Source: an uncultured Ulvibacter sp.
GTDB taxonomy: Bacteria > Bacteroidota > Bacteroidia > Flavobacteriales > Flavobacteriaceae
Assembly: GCA_913063405.1 (NCBI GenBank)
Contig: CAJXZB010000001.1
Span: 124,001-188,000, forward strand
Reading direction: 5' to 3'
DNA length: 64,000 nucleotides
In this document: piece after piece, positions 25,989-35,324 of the stretch
How positions within the stretch are numbered: the stretch's first letter is position 1
How the letters are laid out: each line of letters begins with the position of its first letter
Notes under the pieces: generated by a model
Told to the model about the DNA's origin: nothing
Seen by the model: the letters and a program-made list of their open reading frames with translations, nothing else
Databases searched by the model: none
Translations under genes and position numbers: made by a program

Positions 25989-26801
25989 ATGAGAACGTTC
26001 GCAATTATTATATTCTTTACTTTCTTTTCGCTCAACACTTTCTGTCAAACCATGATCTTCGAGTTGAACGACAACAATCCAGAACACGAGTATTCACTTA
26101 AAAACGGCATCTATGAAATCACCTTGTTCAAAGACTATGATCCAGCCGTAAGTAGTTTTACTCATAGCTACACCCATGAATTTGATACAATTCCGTTCTC
26201 AGGTCTTCCAGATAGTTTTAAAACCGCTACAACAAATGAAATATACAATCAGCAATTTCAAATCGAAATCACTGAAAGGACAAAGGCGACATTAACGGTA
26301 GTCGAGAGAAAAGTAGAGGATAGTTCTTTGATCAAAAAATACACATATATTTTCAGAGGAATAAGAAAGCACAAATGGCATACTTCGGTTGGTCTCGCAG
26401 GTGCAATAAAATTAAATTCTGACTCATATAAAACGCAAGCATTGGACGATAAGTTTCAAATTGTAGAGGATGGTAGTCAGGAACTGTTCGGTCCTATTCC
26501 TGTCATTCAGTTTACCTATCTAAACATTGAAAAAGACACTTGGTTTGGTCCTACTGGAGGAATTGGTTTTGACACTTCTAATTTTTCAGTTTTCGGTGGA
26601 TACTCACTATATGTCGGCCATAACTTTATTATCACAGCTGGTGTCGTATTTCACAAACAAAAAAGGTTGAATAATAGTTTTGATGTAAACCAAATTGTGT
26701 CCGAACAGCTGAGTTCGGAAGATCTAAATACAGGATACTATCGCTTAAATCCATTTTTTTCTTTAAGCTATTCTCTTTCGAAGAATATTTTCAAACCTTA
26801 A
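25989..26801 (+). CDS. Secreted or outer-membrane protein of unknown function
   Basis: The 270-residue protein has a signal peptide ending SLNTFCQ. The N-terminal half is a hydrophilic domain; the C-terminal half (from about 125) alternates short strands (TSVGLAGAIKLN, TWFGPTGGIGFD, FIITAGVVFH) and ends FFSLSYSLSKNIFKP, resembling a small outer-membrane barrel of four to six strands, although the very last residue is not aromatic. I recognise no family. It directly follows the two-component operon behind its terminator. Confidence 0.6.
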   Translation: MRTFAIIIFFTFFSLNTFCQTMIFELNDNNPEHEYSLKNGIYEITLFKDYDPAVSSFTHSYTHEFDTIPFSGLPDSFKTATTNEIYNQQFQIEITERTKATLTVVERKVEDSSLIKKYTYIFRGIRKHKWHTSVGLAGAIKLNSDSYKTQALDDKFQIVEDGSQELFGPIPVIQFTYLNIEKDTWFGPTGGIGFDTSNFSVFGGYSLYVGHNFIITAGVVFHKQKRLNNSFDVNQIVSEQLSSEDLNTGYYRLNPFFSLSYSLSKNIFKP

Positions 26802-26935
26802 AATGAAATTTCATATCTTAGTACAACATATTTTCAGAATAAAACCTCCCTAATTTTTATAAAGACCCTTCTTTTAATAGATGTGGTCGCAAAACGTAAA
26901 TTAACTATACCCATAGACTAATTAAACTTTTTATT

Positions 26936-28606
26936 ATGAAACTTAGAAACTACCAACTCTTTTTTATCTCATTTTTATCTCTTTTATTGATTTTTAGTTG
27001 TGAAACTGACGAAGAACCATGCAATCCTGATGAAGGAACAACTCAAAATGAAGGTGAGTTCCGTCTTGGGTGGAAAGGTGAAGACAATATAAACACAGTA
27101 CCGTCATCAACAAATTTTGGATTTGGTGGTGGTGATCTACCAAGTTCTGTTAGTTTGGTTCCGAAGTTTCCTCCCATAGGAAATCAAGGCAATTACGGAA
27201 CCTGTGTTTCTTGGGCAACTGCCTACAATACCAAAACGGCAATTAACGGTATGAACTTGGGTTTGTCTAGTTCCCAATTGGCGTCACCATCCAATCAATT
27301 TAGTCCAAGGGATTTATTTACGGCCATTCCCGATGGTGAAAAAGGACAAAATTGCGGAGGAACCAATTTCTCATCTGCTTTAAACGTTTTGCAAAATAGA
27401 GGTGTAGCTACAATGCAGACTGTACCCTATACAAATCTAGGAGATTGTGGGCAGTACAATGTTCAGTCCAATTGGAATTCCGAAGCCAGTCAGAACAAAG
27501 TTAAATACTGGAGGAAAATTGAAGGAAGTGTGCTAAGTATAAAGCAAAACCTAGCAAATAATATTCCGGTGATTCTAGGCGCCCGTTTAGCCGATAATTT
27601 CATGTCGTGGAATTCAGACAATGTAATTACTGCAAGTACTTCCTATAATCAAGTGGGGCAACACGCCTATCACGCCATGGTAATTGCTGGTTATGATGAC
27701 GGTAAAGGACCAAATGGCGCATTTAAAGTCATTAATTCTTGGGGACAGTTTTGGGGAGATAGTGGTTATATCTGGATTGATTATAATTACCTATTAAATG
27801 AATTCTGTGTAAGCCCCAACGGTGGTAAGCCACTCTTTATCATGGCCGATGATGAAGGTAACACCAACCCTCCAAATGATGACCCCAATGCTACTGGTGT
27901 GGATTTGGCTCCTTGGGTGTTTGGAGATTTTTCAACCTATCAAAATAGCGGAAATCCTTGGGAGCGAGTTATTGACTTCAACCTATATAATATTGGCAGT
28001 CAAGCCGCGCCTGCTAGCTCCGATTGGTCTTTTTATTACATCTATTTTAATGCTTATAATGCGAATGAATATGGTGTTGTTTTCTATGATCAGTTTAACA
28101 CATCTGTTCCAGCGGGTACATTTAGTTGTCCTTCAAGTGACAATTGTATTTTTAATTATCCGATCAATGCAGGGCAAAATTTCTCGCAAACTGTATTTGG
28201 AACACAAAGCGTAACTCGTACTTATTATATGCCACCAATAACAGGGCTATATTATTTGGTATTGGTAGCAGATGCGAACGATGGGTTTCAAGAACAAGAT
28301 GAACTGAACAACTTATTCTATACCACACTTAACCCGAAATATTTTGACAACGGTTATAGTACTCTTCAAGGTACAAGTGAAAAGGACAGCTCTCAAGGTT
28401 CTTTTAATTTCAAGAACACTATGGAATTAAACTCTAATAATCTAAAATCTAGTAGGTTTAATATGATTGTCACTAAAGAGTTTAGAAATGCTTACACACA
28501 AGAGGAAATCTTAAGTTTTATGAATAAAGAACTGCAAAATGGAAATTTGAAACGAAAAATCGGCAAATCTGATCAAAAATCGAACAGATCTTCATACAAT
28601 AACTAA
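26936..28606 (+). CDS. Papain-like (C1A) cysteine protease lipoprotein
   Basis: A surface or periplasmic lipoprotein: lipobox LIFSC with Cys22, then an acidic linker. The papain fold spans about residues 68-295, with oxyanion Gln84 and catalytic Cys90 in IGNQGNYGTCVSW, catalytic His246 in AYHAMVIAGY and Asn267 in VINSWGQFWGDSGYIWI. There is no obvious inhibitory propeptide. A C-terminal beta-sandwich (about 320-460) resembles CARDB-type adhesion domains, and the last 90 residues are polar and lysine-rich. It is followed 42 bp later by a second lipoprotein gene, so the two may act together. Confidence 0.85.
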   Translation: MKLRNYQLFFISFLSLLLIFSCETDEEPCNPDEGTTQNEGEFRLGWKGEDNINTVPSSTNFGFGGGDLPSSVSLVPKFPPIGNQGNYGTCVSWATAYNTKTAINGMNLGLSSSQLASPSNQFSPRDLFTAIPDGEKGQNCGGTNFSSALNVLQNRGVATMQTVPYTNLGDCGQYNVQSNWNSEASQNKVKYWRKIEGSVLSIKQNLANNIPVILGARLADNFMSWNSDNVITASTSYNQVGQHAYHAMVIAGYDDGKGPNGAFKVINSWGQFWGDSGYIWIDYNYLLNEFCVSPNGGKPLFIMADDEGNTNPPNDDPNATGVDLAPWVFGDFSTYQNSGNPWERVIDFNLYNIGSQAAPASSDWSFYYIYFNAYNANEYGVVFYDQFNTSVPAGTFSCPSSDNCIFNYPINAGQNFSQTVFGTQSVTRTYYMPPITGLYYLVLVADANDGFQEQDELNNLFYTTLNPKYFDNGYSTLQGTSEKDSSQGSFNFKNTMELNSNNLKSSRFNMIVTKEFRNAYTQEEILSFMNKELQNGNLKRKIGKSDQKSNRSSYNN

Positions 28607-28648
28607 AAACGAATCATAACTATGATTGCTCATCTTTTGACAAGACCA

Positions 28649-29503
28649 ATGAAAACGTTTTGGTTATTATTCACCATTTCGTTATATATTTCCTGCGCCT
28701 CAAATGAAGTTGCGCAGAGTAAAAATCATGGCTTAGGAGAATTAATTAGCAATAACAAGAACGTATATTTCGAAGATAAGATATTTGAAGACGAAGTGGA
28801 CTTTACTTCATACCTGGATAAATACCTAGTCAGCTCAGGAATTTATCAGGTTAAAACGTACTCTTCTATTACCTTCAAAAATTGCACGTTCAAGAAGCCT
28901 GTTATTTCTTCAATTAAATCTAATAATAGTATTGTTTTCATGCTATTTATGGACAACCTAACATTTCTAGATTGTCAGTTTGAAGACGTCGTTAATCTCC
29001 GAGGAAGTAGCGTTTATGGTAAAACAGATTTTACAAAGTCTATTTTCAAGAAAGACGTAAATTTTGAAGAAACAAATTTTTTCCAAGATGTCCATTTTAA
29101 GTCTTGTATTTTTGAAGAAGAATTACGCTTTCAAAATAGTTTCTTTTTGCAAAAGGCGAATTTCACTAGTTCTGAGTATGGAGCTAATGCCAGTTTTCAA
29201 AATACTGTGTTTAACTCCGAAATTCAGTTTAATGTATGTAAGTTTTATAAATATGCGGACTTCTCTTTAATTGATTGTAGAGGGAATACATTTTTTAATT
29301 ATGCCGAATTCTTCCAAAAAGCCAATTTTAGCAATGGTATATATGGGAGAGATTTCAACTATACTAATACTGTGAATAGCCGAGCAAGCTTTAAGGGGTC
29401 AAGGTTTATGGGGAAAGTTAAGCTTTTCGAATCGACTTTTGCTAAAACTCCAAATTTTGAGAATACTTTCTTCCTTCATGAAAAGCCAGATATAAACTTT
29501 TAA
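28649..29503 (+). CDS. Lipoprotein with pentapeptide-repeat-like beta-helix
   Basis: Starting at this ATG the protein has a compact lipoprotein signal (MKTFWLLFTISLYISC). An in-frame ATG 27 nt upstream (28622) would add nine residues before the signal and is less likely. The body (from about residue 45) repeats blocks of roughly 20 residues with Phe/Cys at fixed spacing, such as SITFKNCTFKKP, LTFLDCQFEDV, DVHFKSCIFEEE and ANASFQNTVFNSE. This is the A(D/N)LxF logic of pentapeptide or related right-handed beta-helix proteins. No enzymatic motif is visible. It ends at a strong terminator. Confidence 0.7.
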   Translation: MKTFWLLFTISLYISCASNEVAQSKNHGLGELISNNKNVYFEDKIFEDEVDFTSYLDKYLVSSGIYQVKTYSSITFKNCTFKKPVISSIKSNNSIVFMLFMDNLTFLDCQFEDVVNLRGSSVYGKTDFTKSIFKKDVNFEETNFFQDVHFKSCIFEEELRFQNSFFLQKANFTSSEYGANASFQNTVFNSEIQFNVCKFYKYADFSLIDCRGNTFFNYAEFFQKANFSNGIYGRDFNYTNTVNSRASFKGSRFMGKVKLFESTFAKTPNFENTFFLHEKPDINF

Positions 29504-29514
29504 AAAATCAATAA

Positions 29515-29548
29515 AAAAGCCTCTTTAAAGTAATTTAAGGAGGCTTTT
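29515..29548. terminator. Bidirectional terminator
   Basis: AAAAGCCTCTTTAAA and TTTAAGGAGGCTTTT form a 15-bp stem with one G-U pair and a GTAA loop. It lies between the convergent pentapeptide-like lipoprotein gene and the dipeptidyl-peptidase gene, with T-rich flanks in both directions. Confidence 0.92.
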
Positions 29549-29572
29549 AATTTTACTAGAAAAAGGAAAATC

Positions 29573-31606
29573 CTAGTTCATCAAATTACTAAAGTTCTTA
29601 GTATAGTCTATCATTTGAGATTCAAAAGATTCTGGTTGATCAATGTTAAATCCTGTTATTTCTCCATCATCATCCACTGTTGGCACAATTACTGGATTCA
29701 CAAATCCGCTGTAAGGAGCAGATGTAAATTGCTTGTTACGTTCCAAAATTTCGGCGTGCAATGTTTGATCTACCTTTACACCATAACCTTCAACCAACGC
29801 TTCTACAGCCGCATAATCTCCTTCAGACTTGATTCTTTGCGTCTCGCGTAGTAACTGTCCAAATAAACCGTGTAGTTTTTCGTAATCGTTAATTTTGAAA
29901 TACGTTTTTCCATCACGAGTTACTTTTTCAATTACATTGTCTGCCTTCCCTTTTTCAAAAGCCCAAGCAGAAACCCATTGACGATTACGCATATGCGCTT
30001 CTTCAACATCATCTCCTAAATTTAAACGAATCAATTGAGTCATTAATCCGTTACGGATATATCCATCAAAAGCTACAGTTCCAACTTTTTTCCAGTCATC
30101 TACCAATCCCAATTCCTGTAGTTTTGGGTTATACAAATAGTAAAGACCTACTAGATCTGCACGTCCCTCTTCCAAAGTAGAAGCATACGTTTTAAGTGTT
30201 TCTTTAGTTTCTCCTACTCCTGGATTTAACTGCCCTGAAGCATGACCAATTACCTCATGCAATGCCGTGTGTAACTTATCTCCTATTTGTCCGTATTCTT
30301 TTTCAAGAGCCTCTTCTTCTTCATCGTGAACAAATTCTTGCAAACGACCAGAACTTCCAGCATTGTTATACGCATGAATAATGTTTCCCAATGAAACAGA
30401 CTTACTACCTACTGCAGCACGAATCCAGTTAGCATTGGGTAAATTAACTCCAATTGGTGTACTTGGAGAAGAATCTCCAGCCTCACCAGCAACATTTACT
30501 ACTTTATAAGTAACACCAACAACATTCTTCTTTTTATGCTCTTCCATTAAAGGGGAATTATCTTCAAACCACTGAGCGTTTTCAGATAAAACAGACATTT
30601 TTTCAGACATGTCAAAATCCTTTATCTGAATAATCGATTCGTAAGAACCTCTATATCCTAATGGATCATTATATACTTCAATAAAACTATTGATATAATC
30701 AATATTTCCATCTGTAGCAGCAGTCCAGGCTACATTGTAATCATCCCAAGTTTGTAAATCTCCAGTCTTGTAATATTCAATTAACAAACCAAGTGCATCT
30801 CCTTGAGCTTTGTTTTCGGCAACAGCTTGTGCTTTTTCTAGCCATACAACAATCTTGTCAATAGCCGGTCCAAAAAGCCCACCAGACTTATACACCAATT
30901 CTTTTAATTGTCCATTTTCCTTCACCAAACGAGAATTTAAACCAAATGACAATGGCTTATCTGCATTTGGAGATTTCTTAGCAGCATAAAAAGTTTCGAC
31001 ATCGTTATTAGTTATATCCGGTCCATAAAAGTTTACTGCTGAAAGAAGAACATTATCTACTCCTTTGGATTGATTCACTTTTTTTGAATCCTTATCATTA
31101 AAAATAACATCGAAAGCTTCACCTTCCAAAGTAGAACTAGTAGCTGTCAAAAGCCCTCTTAAATAATCTGAAGAAAATTCAGGCTTAATTTTGTCATTTG
31201 AGTAGTGATGATGTATTCCGTTAGAGAACCACATTCTTTTTACATACGTTTGAAAACTTTTCCATTCATCTGAAGTCTTATCACCATTATAGGTCACATA
31301 AACATTTTCTAATGCTTTTCTGATAGTTAGGTTGTGTCTATAGTTTTGATCCCACATGATGTCGCGTCCTTCCAACCCTGCTTGTGTAAGGTAATACACC
31401 AATTTCTGCTCCTTTAGTGTTAAATCATCCCAACTAGGAATCTGATAACGCAACACTTTAATATCGGCAAATTGCTCCACCATATAGTTAAAGTCATCGG
31501 TTTTAACTTCAGTGACCTCAGCCACAGACTCATCTTTTTGCCCCTCTTTACAAGAAAAAAGCATTACGGTACTCATCGCAACCGCTATAAAAAAAGTATT
31601 CTTCAT
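29573..31606 (-). CDS. Dipeptidyl-peptidase III family (M49) zinc lipoprotein
   Basis: A zinc exopeptidase that removes dipeptides from the N-terminus of peptides. The 677-residue protein begins with a lipoprotein signal (VMLFSC, Cys19). The M49 signature is HEVIGH (variant of HExxGH) in TALHEVIGHASGQLNPG, with the second glutamate motif EEGRADLVGLY about 50 residues later. The length is normal for M49. The lipobox places it in the envelope, unlike cytosolic DPP III of eukaryotes. A -7 element TACATTTG lies 23 nt before its start. Confidence 0.93.
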   Translation of the reverse strand: MKNTFFIAVAMSTVMLFSCKEGQKDESVAEVTEVKTDDFNYMVEQFADIKVLRYQIPSWDDLTLKEQKLVYYLTQAGLEGRDIMWDQNYRHNLTIRKALENVYVTYNGDKTSDEWKSFQTYVKRMWFSNGIHHHYSNDKIKPEFSSDYLRGLLTATSSTLEGEAFDVIFNDKDSKKVNQSKGVDNVLLSAVNFYGPDITNNDVETFYAAKKSPNADKPLSFGLNSRLVKENGQLKELVYKSGGLFGPAIDKIVVWLEKAQAVAENKAQGDALGLLIEYYKTGDLQTWDDYNVAWTAATDGNIDYINSFIEVYNDPLGYRGSYESIIQIKDFDMSEKMSVLSENAQWFEDNSPLMEEHKKKNVVGVTYKVVNVAGEAGDSSPSTPIGVNLPNANWIRAAVGSKSVSLGNIIHAYNNAGSSGRLQEFVHDEEEEALEKEYGQIGDKLHTALHEVIGHASGQLNPGVGETKETLKTYASTLEEGRADLVGLYYLYNPKLQELGLVDDWKKVGTVAFDGYIRNGLMTQLIRLNLGDDVEEAHMRNRQWVSAWAFEKGKADNVIEKVTRDGKTYFKINDYEKLHGLFGQLLRETQRIKSEGDYAAVEALVEGYGVKVDQTLHAEILERNKQFTSAPYSGFVNPVIVPTVDDDGEITGFNIDQPESFESQMIDYTKNFSNLMN

Positions 31607-31628
31607 TTTAGTGATTTTTAGTTTTCAA

Positions 31629-31636
31629 CAAATGTA
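31629..31636 (-). promoter_or_regulatory. -7 element of the dipeptidyl-peptidase III promoter
   Basis: On the minus strand TACATTTG fits TANNTTTG exactly and lies 23 nt upstream of the start at 31606. No clear -33 TTTG at the usual distance. Confidence 0.5.
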
Positions 31637-31697
31637 ACAAAATAATGAATGTTAAAATTGATTATCTTTAGCGCCATTAACCAATATCCCCAACCGA

Positions 31698-32753
31698 ATG
31701 AAAATTTTAAAATACCTTTTATTCCTGATCCTCATAGTGTTAATTGGAGGAGCAATTTACTTTGGCACACAGGACGGCGTCTTTGACGTAGCCGATAGCA
31801 AGATTATAAATGCCCCAGCAGAAGTAGTTTATGACAACGTAAAAGATTATAAAAATTGGAAGACTTGGGGTCCTTGGATGGAACTCGATCCTAATGTCAA
31901 AGTTAATTATGCTGAAAAAACCGAGGGCGAAGGCGCTTCTTATTCTTGGGACAGTGATCACACGGAAGTTGGCACGGGTTCTATGCAAACCACTAAAGTG
32001 ATTCCAAATAAGGAAATCGAGCAAAAAATTACATTTAACACCCCAATTGGAGATTCGAAAAGCGACGTTTATTGGCGATTTGATCCAACCGAAACTCCTG
32101 GACAAACTAAGGTTACTTGGGGAATGAGGGGAGAGCAAACTTTTATGGAGAAAGTGTTTATGGCGTTTCAAAAAGATGACATGGAAACGGGAATTAGCAA
32201 CATGTTTCAAAAAGGCTTGAGTAATCTAGAAACTGTGGTTCTTGAAGAAATGAAAAAATTCACCATTAACGTCGACGGTGTAACTCAATTTGGAGGAGGC
32301 TATTATATGTATGTTACCACCGCTTCCAAGATGAATGAGGTAGGCTCTAAAATGGGGTCAATGATGGAACAAGTTTCTCGATATATGCAGGATAATAATC
32401 TTCCCATAACTGGAATGCCATTCACGCTTTATAACGATATTGATGATCTTAATGGAACTGTAATATTCTCTGCCTGCGTACCAGTTAAAGAGCGGGTTAT
32501 TACACCAAGTGGAAGCCCCGCACTTTGTGGATATATGGAACCAGTTACTGCATTAAAAACAACGCTTAAAGGAAATTACGAAAATTTACCAGCAACCTAT
32601 TCTAAAGCAACACAGTATATGACAGCTAACAAACTAGAAATGTTGTCTAATGGAAAAATGTTCCAGGTATATATAACAGATCCGGGAATGGTGCCTAACC
32701 CTGCCAACTGGATAACCGAAATTTATCATCCTCTGGCTGAATCACAGAACTAA
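31698..32753 (+). CDS. SRPBCC-family protein with C-terminal GyrI-like effector-binding domain
   Basis: The 351-residue protein has one N-terminal membrane helix (LLFLILIVLIGGAIYF), a START/polyketide-cyclase-like SRPBCC domain (about 30-190; INAPAEVVYDNVKDYKNWKTWGPW), and a C-terminal GyrI-like/AraC-effector-binding domain (about 200-350; GYMEPVTALKTTLKGNYENL). Both domains bind small hydrophobic ligands in other proteins. No DNA-binding domain is present, so it is not a regulator by itself. It starts divergently from the DPP III gene and is followed 9 bp later by crcB. Confidence 0.88.
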   Translation: MKILKYLLFLILIVLIGGAIYFGTQDGVFDVADSKIINAPAEVVYDNVKDYKNWKTWGPWMELDPNVKVNYAEKTEGEGASYSWDSDHTEVGTGSMQTTKVIPNKEIEQKITFNTPIGDSKSDVYWRFDPTETPGQTKVTWGMRGEQTFMEKVFMAFQKDDMETGISNMFQKGLSNLETVVLEEMKKFTINVDGVTQFGGGYYMYVTTASKMNEVGSKMGSMMEQVSRYMQDNNLPITGMPFTLYNDIDDLNGTVIFSACVPVKERVITPSGSPALCGYMEPVTALKTTLKGNYENLPATYSKATQYMTANKLEMLSNGKMFQVYITDPGMVPNPANWITEIYHPLAESQN

Positions 32754-32762
32754 TTAGACTGA

Positions 32763-33137
32763 TTGATGAAACAACTCTTATTGGTCTTTTTAGGTGGTGG
32801 AATAGGTAGTTCATTACGGTACTATGTTGGTAAATACCTCAACAGCTCGGAGACCGGAATTCCTTATGGTACCTTCGCTGCAAATATAGTGGGTAGTTTT
32901 ATTATTGGAATTATTCTTGGACTAGCATTGAAAAACAACTCACTTTCTCAAAATACAATCTTATTTCTCGCCACTGGTTTCTGCGGTGGGTTTACAACTT
33001 TCTCAACCTTTGCTTATGAGAATCACATTTTTCTAAAAACCGGTGACTTTATGTCCTTCGCCCTATATACTTGTGGGAGTTTTGTAGTAGGTTTTGCCGC
33101 AGTATTTCTGGGAATGTGGCTTGTCAAGTTTCTTTAA
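32763..33137 (+). CDS. crcB: Fluoride ion channel CrcB/Fluc
   Basis: A small membrane protein forming dual-topology dimers that export fluoride. Four helices fit in 124 residues. The family motifs are present: GGGIGSSLRYYVG (residues 11-23), GTFAANIVGSFIIG (with the Asn lining the pore) and GFCGGFTTFSTFAYE (the Phe box and the central sodium-binding region). It is preceded by the SRPBCC gene and its last codons overlap those of the convergent DUF1684 gene by 4 bp. No fluoride riboswitch was identified upstream. Confidence 0.95.
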   Translation: MMKQLLLVFLGGGIGSSLRYYVGKYLNSSETGIPYGTFAANIVGSFIIGIILGLALKNNSLSQNTILFLATGFCGGFTTFSTFAYENHIFLKTGDFMSFALYTCGSFVVGFAAVFLGMWLVKFL

Positions 33138-33739
33138 TGGTCTCCAAATGCTTTTACCCCAGCTTCAATTCTAACTAAAAGATCATTCTCCCTTGGAGGA
33201 ATAGGACAAGAATATTTCGAATTATAGGCACAATATGGATTATAAGCCTTATTAAAATTCAATACAATCTTTTTTCCCCTCGGAATACGGGCATCTAGAA
33301 AGCGACCTCCTCCATATGAGCCATCACCACTTGTAAGATCTGTAAATGGTAAAAACAAATAATCCTTATATTCTTCGTCTTCACTGGGAGTGGTGTTTTG
33401 ATATAAATTTAGCTTCAATTCTTTTCCATCTATTGTAAAATGAGCTTCTCCGTATTTTACATATTCTGGTAAACGGTCTGTAGTCGTGGGCATTAAAAAA
33501 GGTTCCTCGTCTGGAGTTCGAACAAAAGCAGCTTTAACTCTGTATTTTAAATCGATTGGATAAAAGTCTAAAGACTCAAAATGTTTGAAATCAGCTTCCG
33601 TCAGAATAGTAGTCTCTTTATTCCCAAACTTCTCATTTTCTGAAATATGATATTTTTGAACCTTTTTAATGATCCTCTTTTTTTGAGCTATTCCATTAAC
33701 AGACATCAACAAGACCAAAAGAACTACTATATATTTCAT
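33134..33739 (-). CDS. DUF1684 secreted protein
   Basis: A signal peptide (MKYIVVLLVLLMSVNGIAQ) is followed by a 180-residue DUF1684 domain with YVKYGEAHFTIDG, DLTSGDGSYGGGRFLD and the hallmark FNKAYNPYCAYNSKYSCPIPP near the end. The family is widespread but its function is not established. The ATG at 33739 is preferred: an upstream TTG would add nine residues before the signal peptide and overlaps a T-rich promoter-like stretch. Confidence 0.9.
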   Translation of the reverse strand: MKYIVVLLVLLMSVNGIAQKKRIIKKVQKYHISENEKFGNKETTILTEADFKHFESLDFYPIDLKYRVKAAFVRTPDEEPFLMPTTTDRLPEYVKYGEAHFTIDGKELKLNLYQNTTPSEDEEYKDYLFLPFTDLTSGDGSYGGGRFLDARIPRGKKIVLNFNKAYNPYCAYNSKYSCPIPPRENDLLVRIEAGVKAFGDH

Positions 33740-33869
33740 AAATGAAGGTTTTAAGTAAAAATACAAATCTAATTGTTAGTGTATAAATATTTCTACATTT
33801 ACCAGAAGATTACCTATTGGCTGTTAAAAAAGTTGAGAGATCTTGAGCTACATAATTTAACTTTGAATT

Positions 33870-34142
33870 ATGTCAAAACGCAAAAAGAATTACACTACAG
33901 AATTTAAGACAAAGGCTGTGGAGCTAACTTACCTACAGGGTAATGTAAAAAAGGTATCTGATGAATTAGGGATTCCATATTCTGTATTACATCGCTGGAG
34001 AAAGGAATCTAATAAATATGGTAAAAATAGTTTTCCAGGTCGTGGGAAGCCAAAACTTACGGATGAGCAACGAGGGATTGCTGAATTGAAGAAGAAGTTA
34101 CGGGATTCTGAATTAGAAAATCAAATAATGATAGGCTTTTGA
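33870..34142 (+). mobile_element. IS3-family orfA fragment
   Basis: The first 80 or so of 90 codons encode the helix-turn-helix transposase subunit OrfA (NYTTEFKTKAVELTY, GIPYSVLHRWRKE, a leucine-zipper-like ELKKKLRDSELE). After SELE the frame runs into unrelated sequence and stops (NQIMIGF), where an intact OrfA would continue with a few more residues and frameshift into orfB. No orfB and no clear terminal inverted repeats were found, so the element is a dead 5' stub. It marks the left border of a decayed region. A TAACTTTG promoter-like box lies just before it. Confidence 0.85.
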
Positions 34143-34221
34143 ATCTTTGCTCCATAATAATGCTAACTATAACCCCTAATTTACTACTATTAGAAGTAAT
34201 TAAAAAACGCCTAAGTCAATT

Positions 34222-34746
34222 ATGCTATTTGGTTATTGGTTTGGAAAACAGGATTTACACAACGACAGATTCATAAAAAGACATTTTGGATTAGTACAAT
34301 CATTTTTATTTCTATTCAAGTTCTGTCATATGCGACCATTTTATTTTTATCAGAAGGAAACCAAGAAACAGTCAAAGAATTAACTGAAATTTTAGGAACA
34401 AATCCGATGCCACCATTGCCAATTTATATGTTCAACGGTATTGCCGTTGCTTTTGCCATAATTTCAGCTTGTATAATAATTGCTAAGAAATTTGAAAATA
34501 GTTTCTTAATTGATGCTTTAAACAAAACTGGACAATTAGCATTGACTTTTTACGTAGCGTACGTCATTATTGGAATGGTCTTTTTTTGAAGCTATAAACC
34601 CTTCTAAAATGGGAAATTATTCTGTTGAGTTTTCAGTCACTTATGCTTTAGTATTTAGTTTGTTTTGTATCGTATTTGCTGTAATTTGGAGAAAACACAA
34701 AAAATCTGGACCATTAGAATGGATTATGCGAAAAGTAACTGATTGA
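34222..34746 (+). pseudogene. DUF418 membrane protein remnant with two frameshifts
   Basis: Three overlapping frames join into one DUF418 C-terminal domain. FGYWFGKQDLHNDRFIK (from 34222) shifts at an A5 run (34275-34279) into KKTFWISTIIFISIQVLSY and continues to GQLALTFYVAYVIIGMVFF. It then shifts at a T7 run (34581-34587) into EAINPSKMGNYSVEFSV and ends KSGPLEWIMRKVTD, the family-typical GPLEW terminus. The N-terminal membrane helices are missing. Both breaks fall in homopolymers, so sequencing error is possible for either, but loss of the 5' half argues for real decay. Confidence 0.85.
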
Positions 34747-35020
34747 AAAAAAACTGGCAAACAACATATAACGTAAATGGCTTTGATCATTAATAGCATA
34801 AAATTTCTACTTCCGAAAGCATAACGTTAACAAAAAACTATTGTTACTGGGACATATTTAAGGGATATGCTTACATTTAATATTCATTTAACAAGAGATC
34901 TGCAAGCTATTTAAGAACAACGATTGGATACTTAGGAACTATTTTTGGTGATTACCTATATAATTGTAGTGTTCTAAACCCTAGCACAAGGACATACCGT
35001 CGGACCCTTAGTGAGAAGGA

Positions 35021-35269
35021 TTACAGGGAAAAAACCTTAGTACCAGCACTTCTTATTTTTCTTTGAGCCTGTACCTTTACGACCTTTTTTGTGTTTGCTG
35101 CCTTTTTTTTATGAACAGGAGCTTTGGCATTTTGTCCAGAAAAGGGATGGTCCTTCAATATAGGAATCGCCTTGAGCAATAGCGTTTGAAAGGAAATAAT
35201 AGAGTTCTTCTCATCTGCAACTAGAAGGTAAATAGACCTACGAAATATTCGGAACATCGCATTGTCCAA
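35021..35269 (-). CDS. Possible small basic protein, unknown
   Basis: An 82-codon frame with a mixed N-terminal half (FRRSIYLLVADEKNSIIS) and a strongly basic tail (PVHKKKAANTKKVVKVQAQRK). The frame stays open upstream to near the stop of the TPR gene, so the true start is uncertain. It lies 55 bp downstream of that gene on the same strand and may be its operon partner or a remnant. I recognise no family. Confidence 0.35.
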   Translation of the reverse strand: MDNAMFRIFRRSIYLLVADEKNSIISFQTLLLKAIPILKDHPFSGQNAKAPVHKKKAANTKKVVKVQAQRKIRSAGTKVFSL

Positions 35270-35324
35270 CTGATTATTATCAATTTCTATAGGATCAGTT
35301 ACCCGATGGGAGGTAAGAAGCGAT

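Noticed and set aside
32700-32762. Fluoride riboswitch before crcB
   Set aside because: The gene follows 9 bp after the SRPBCC gene and no conserved riboswitch core could be recognised.
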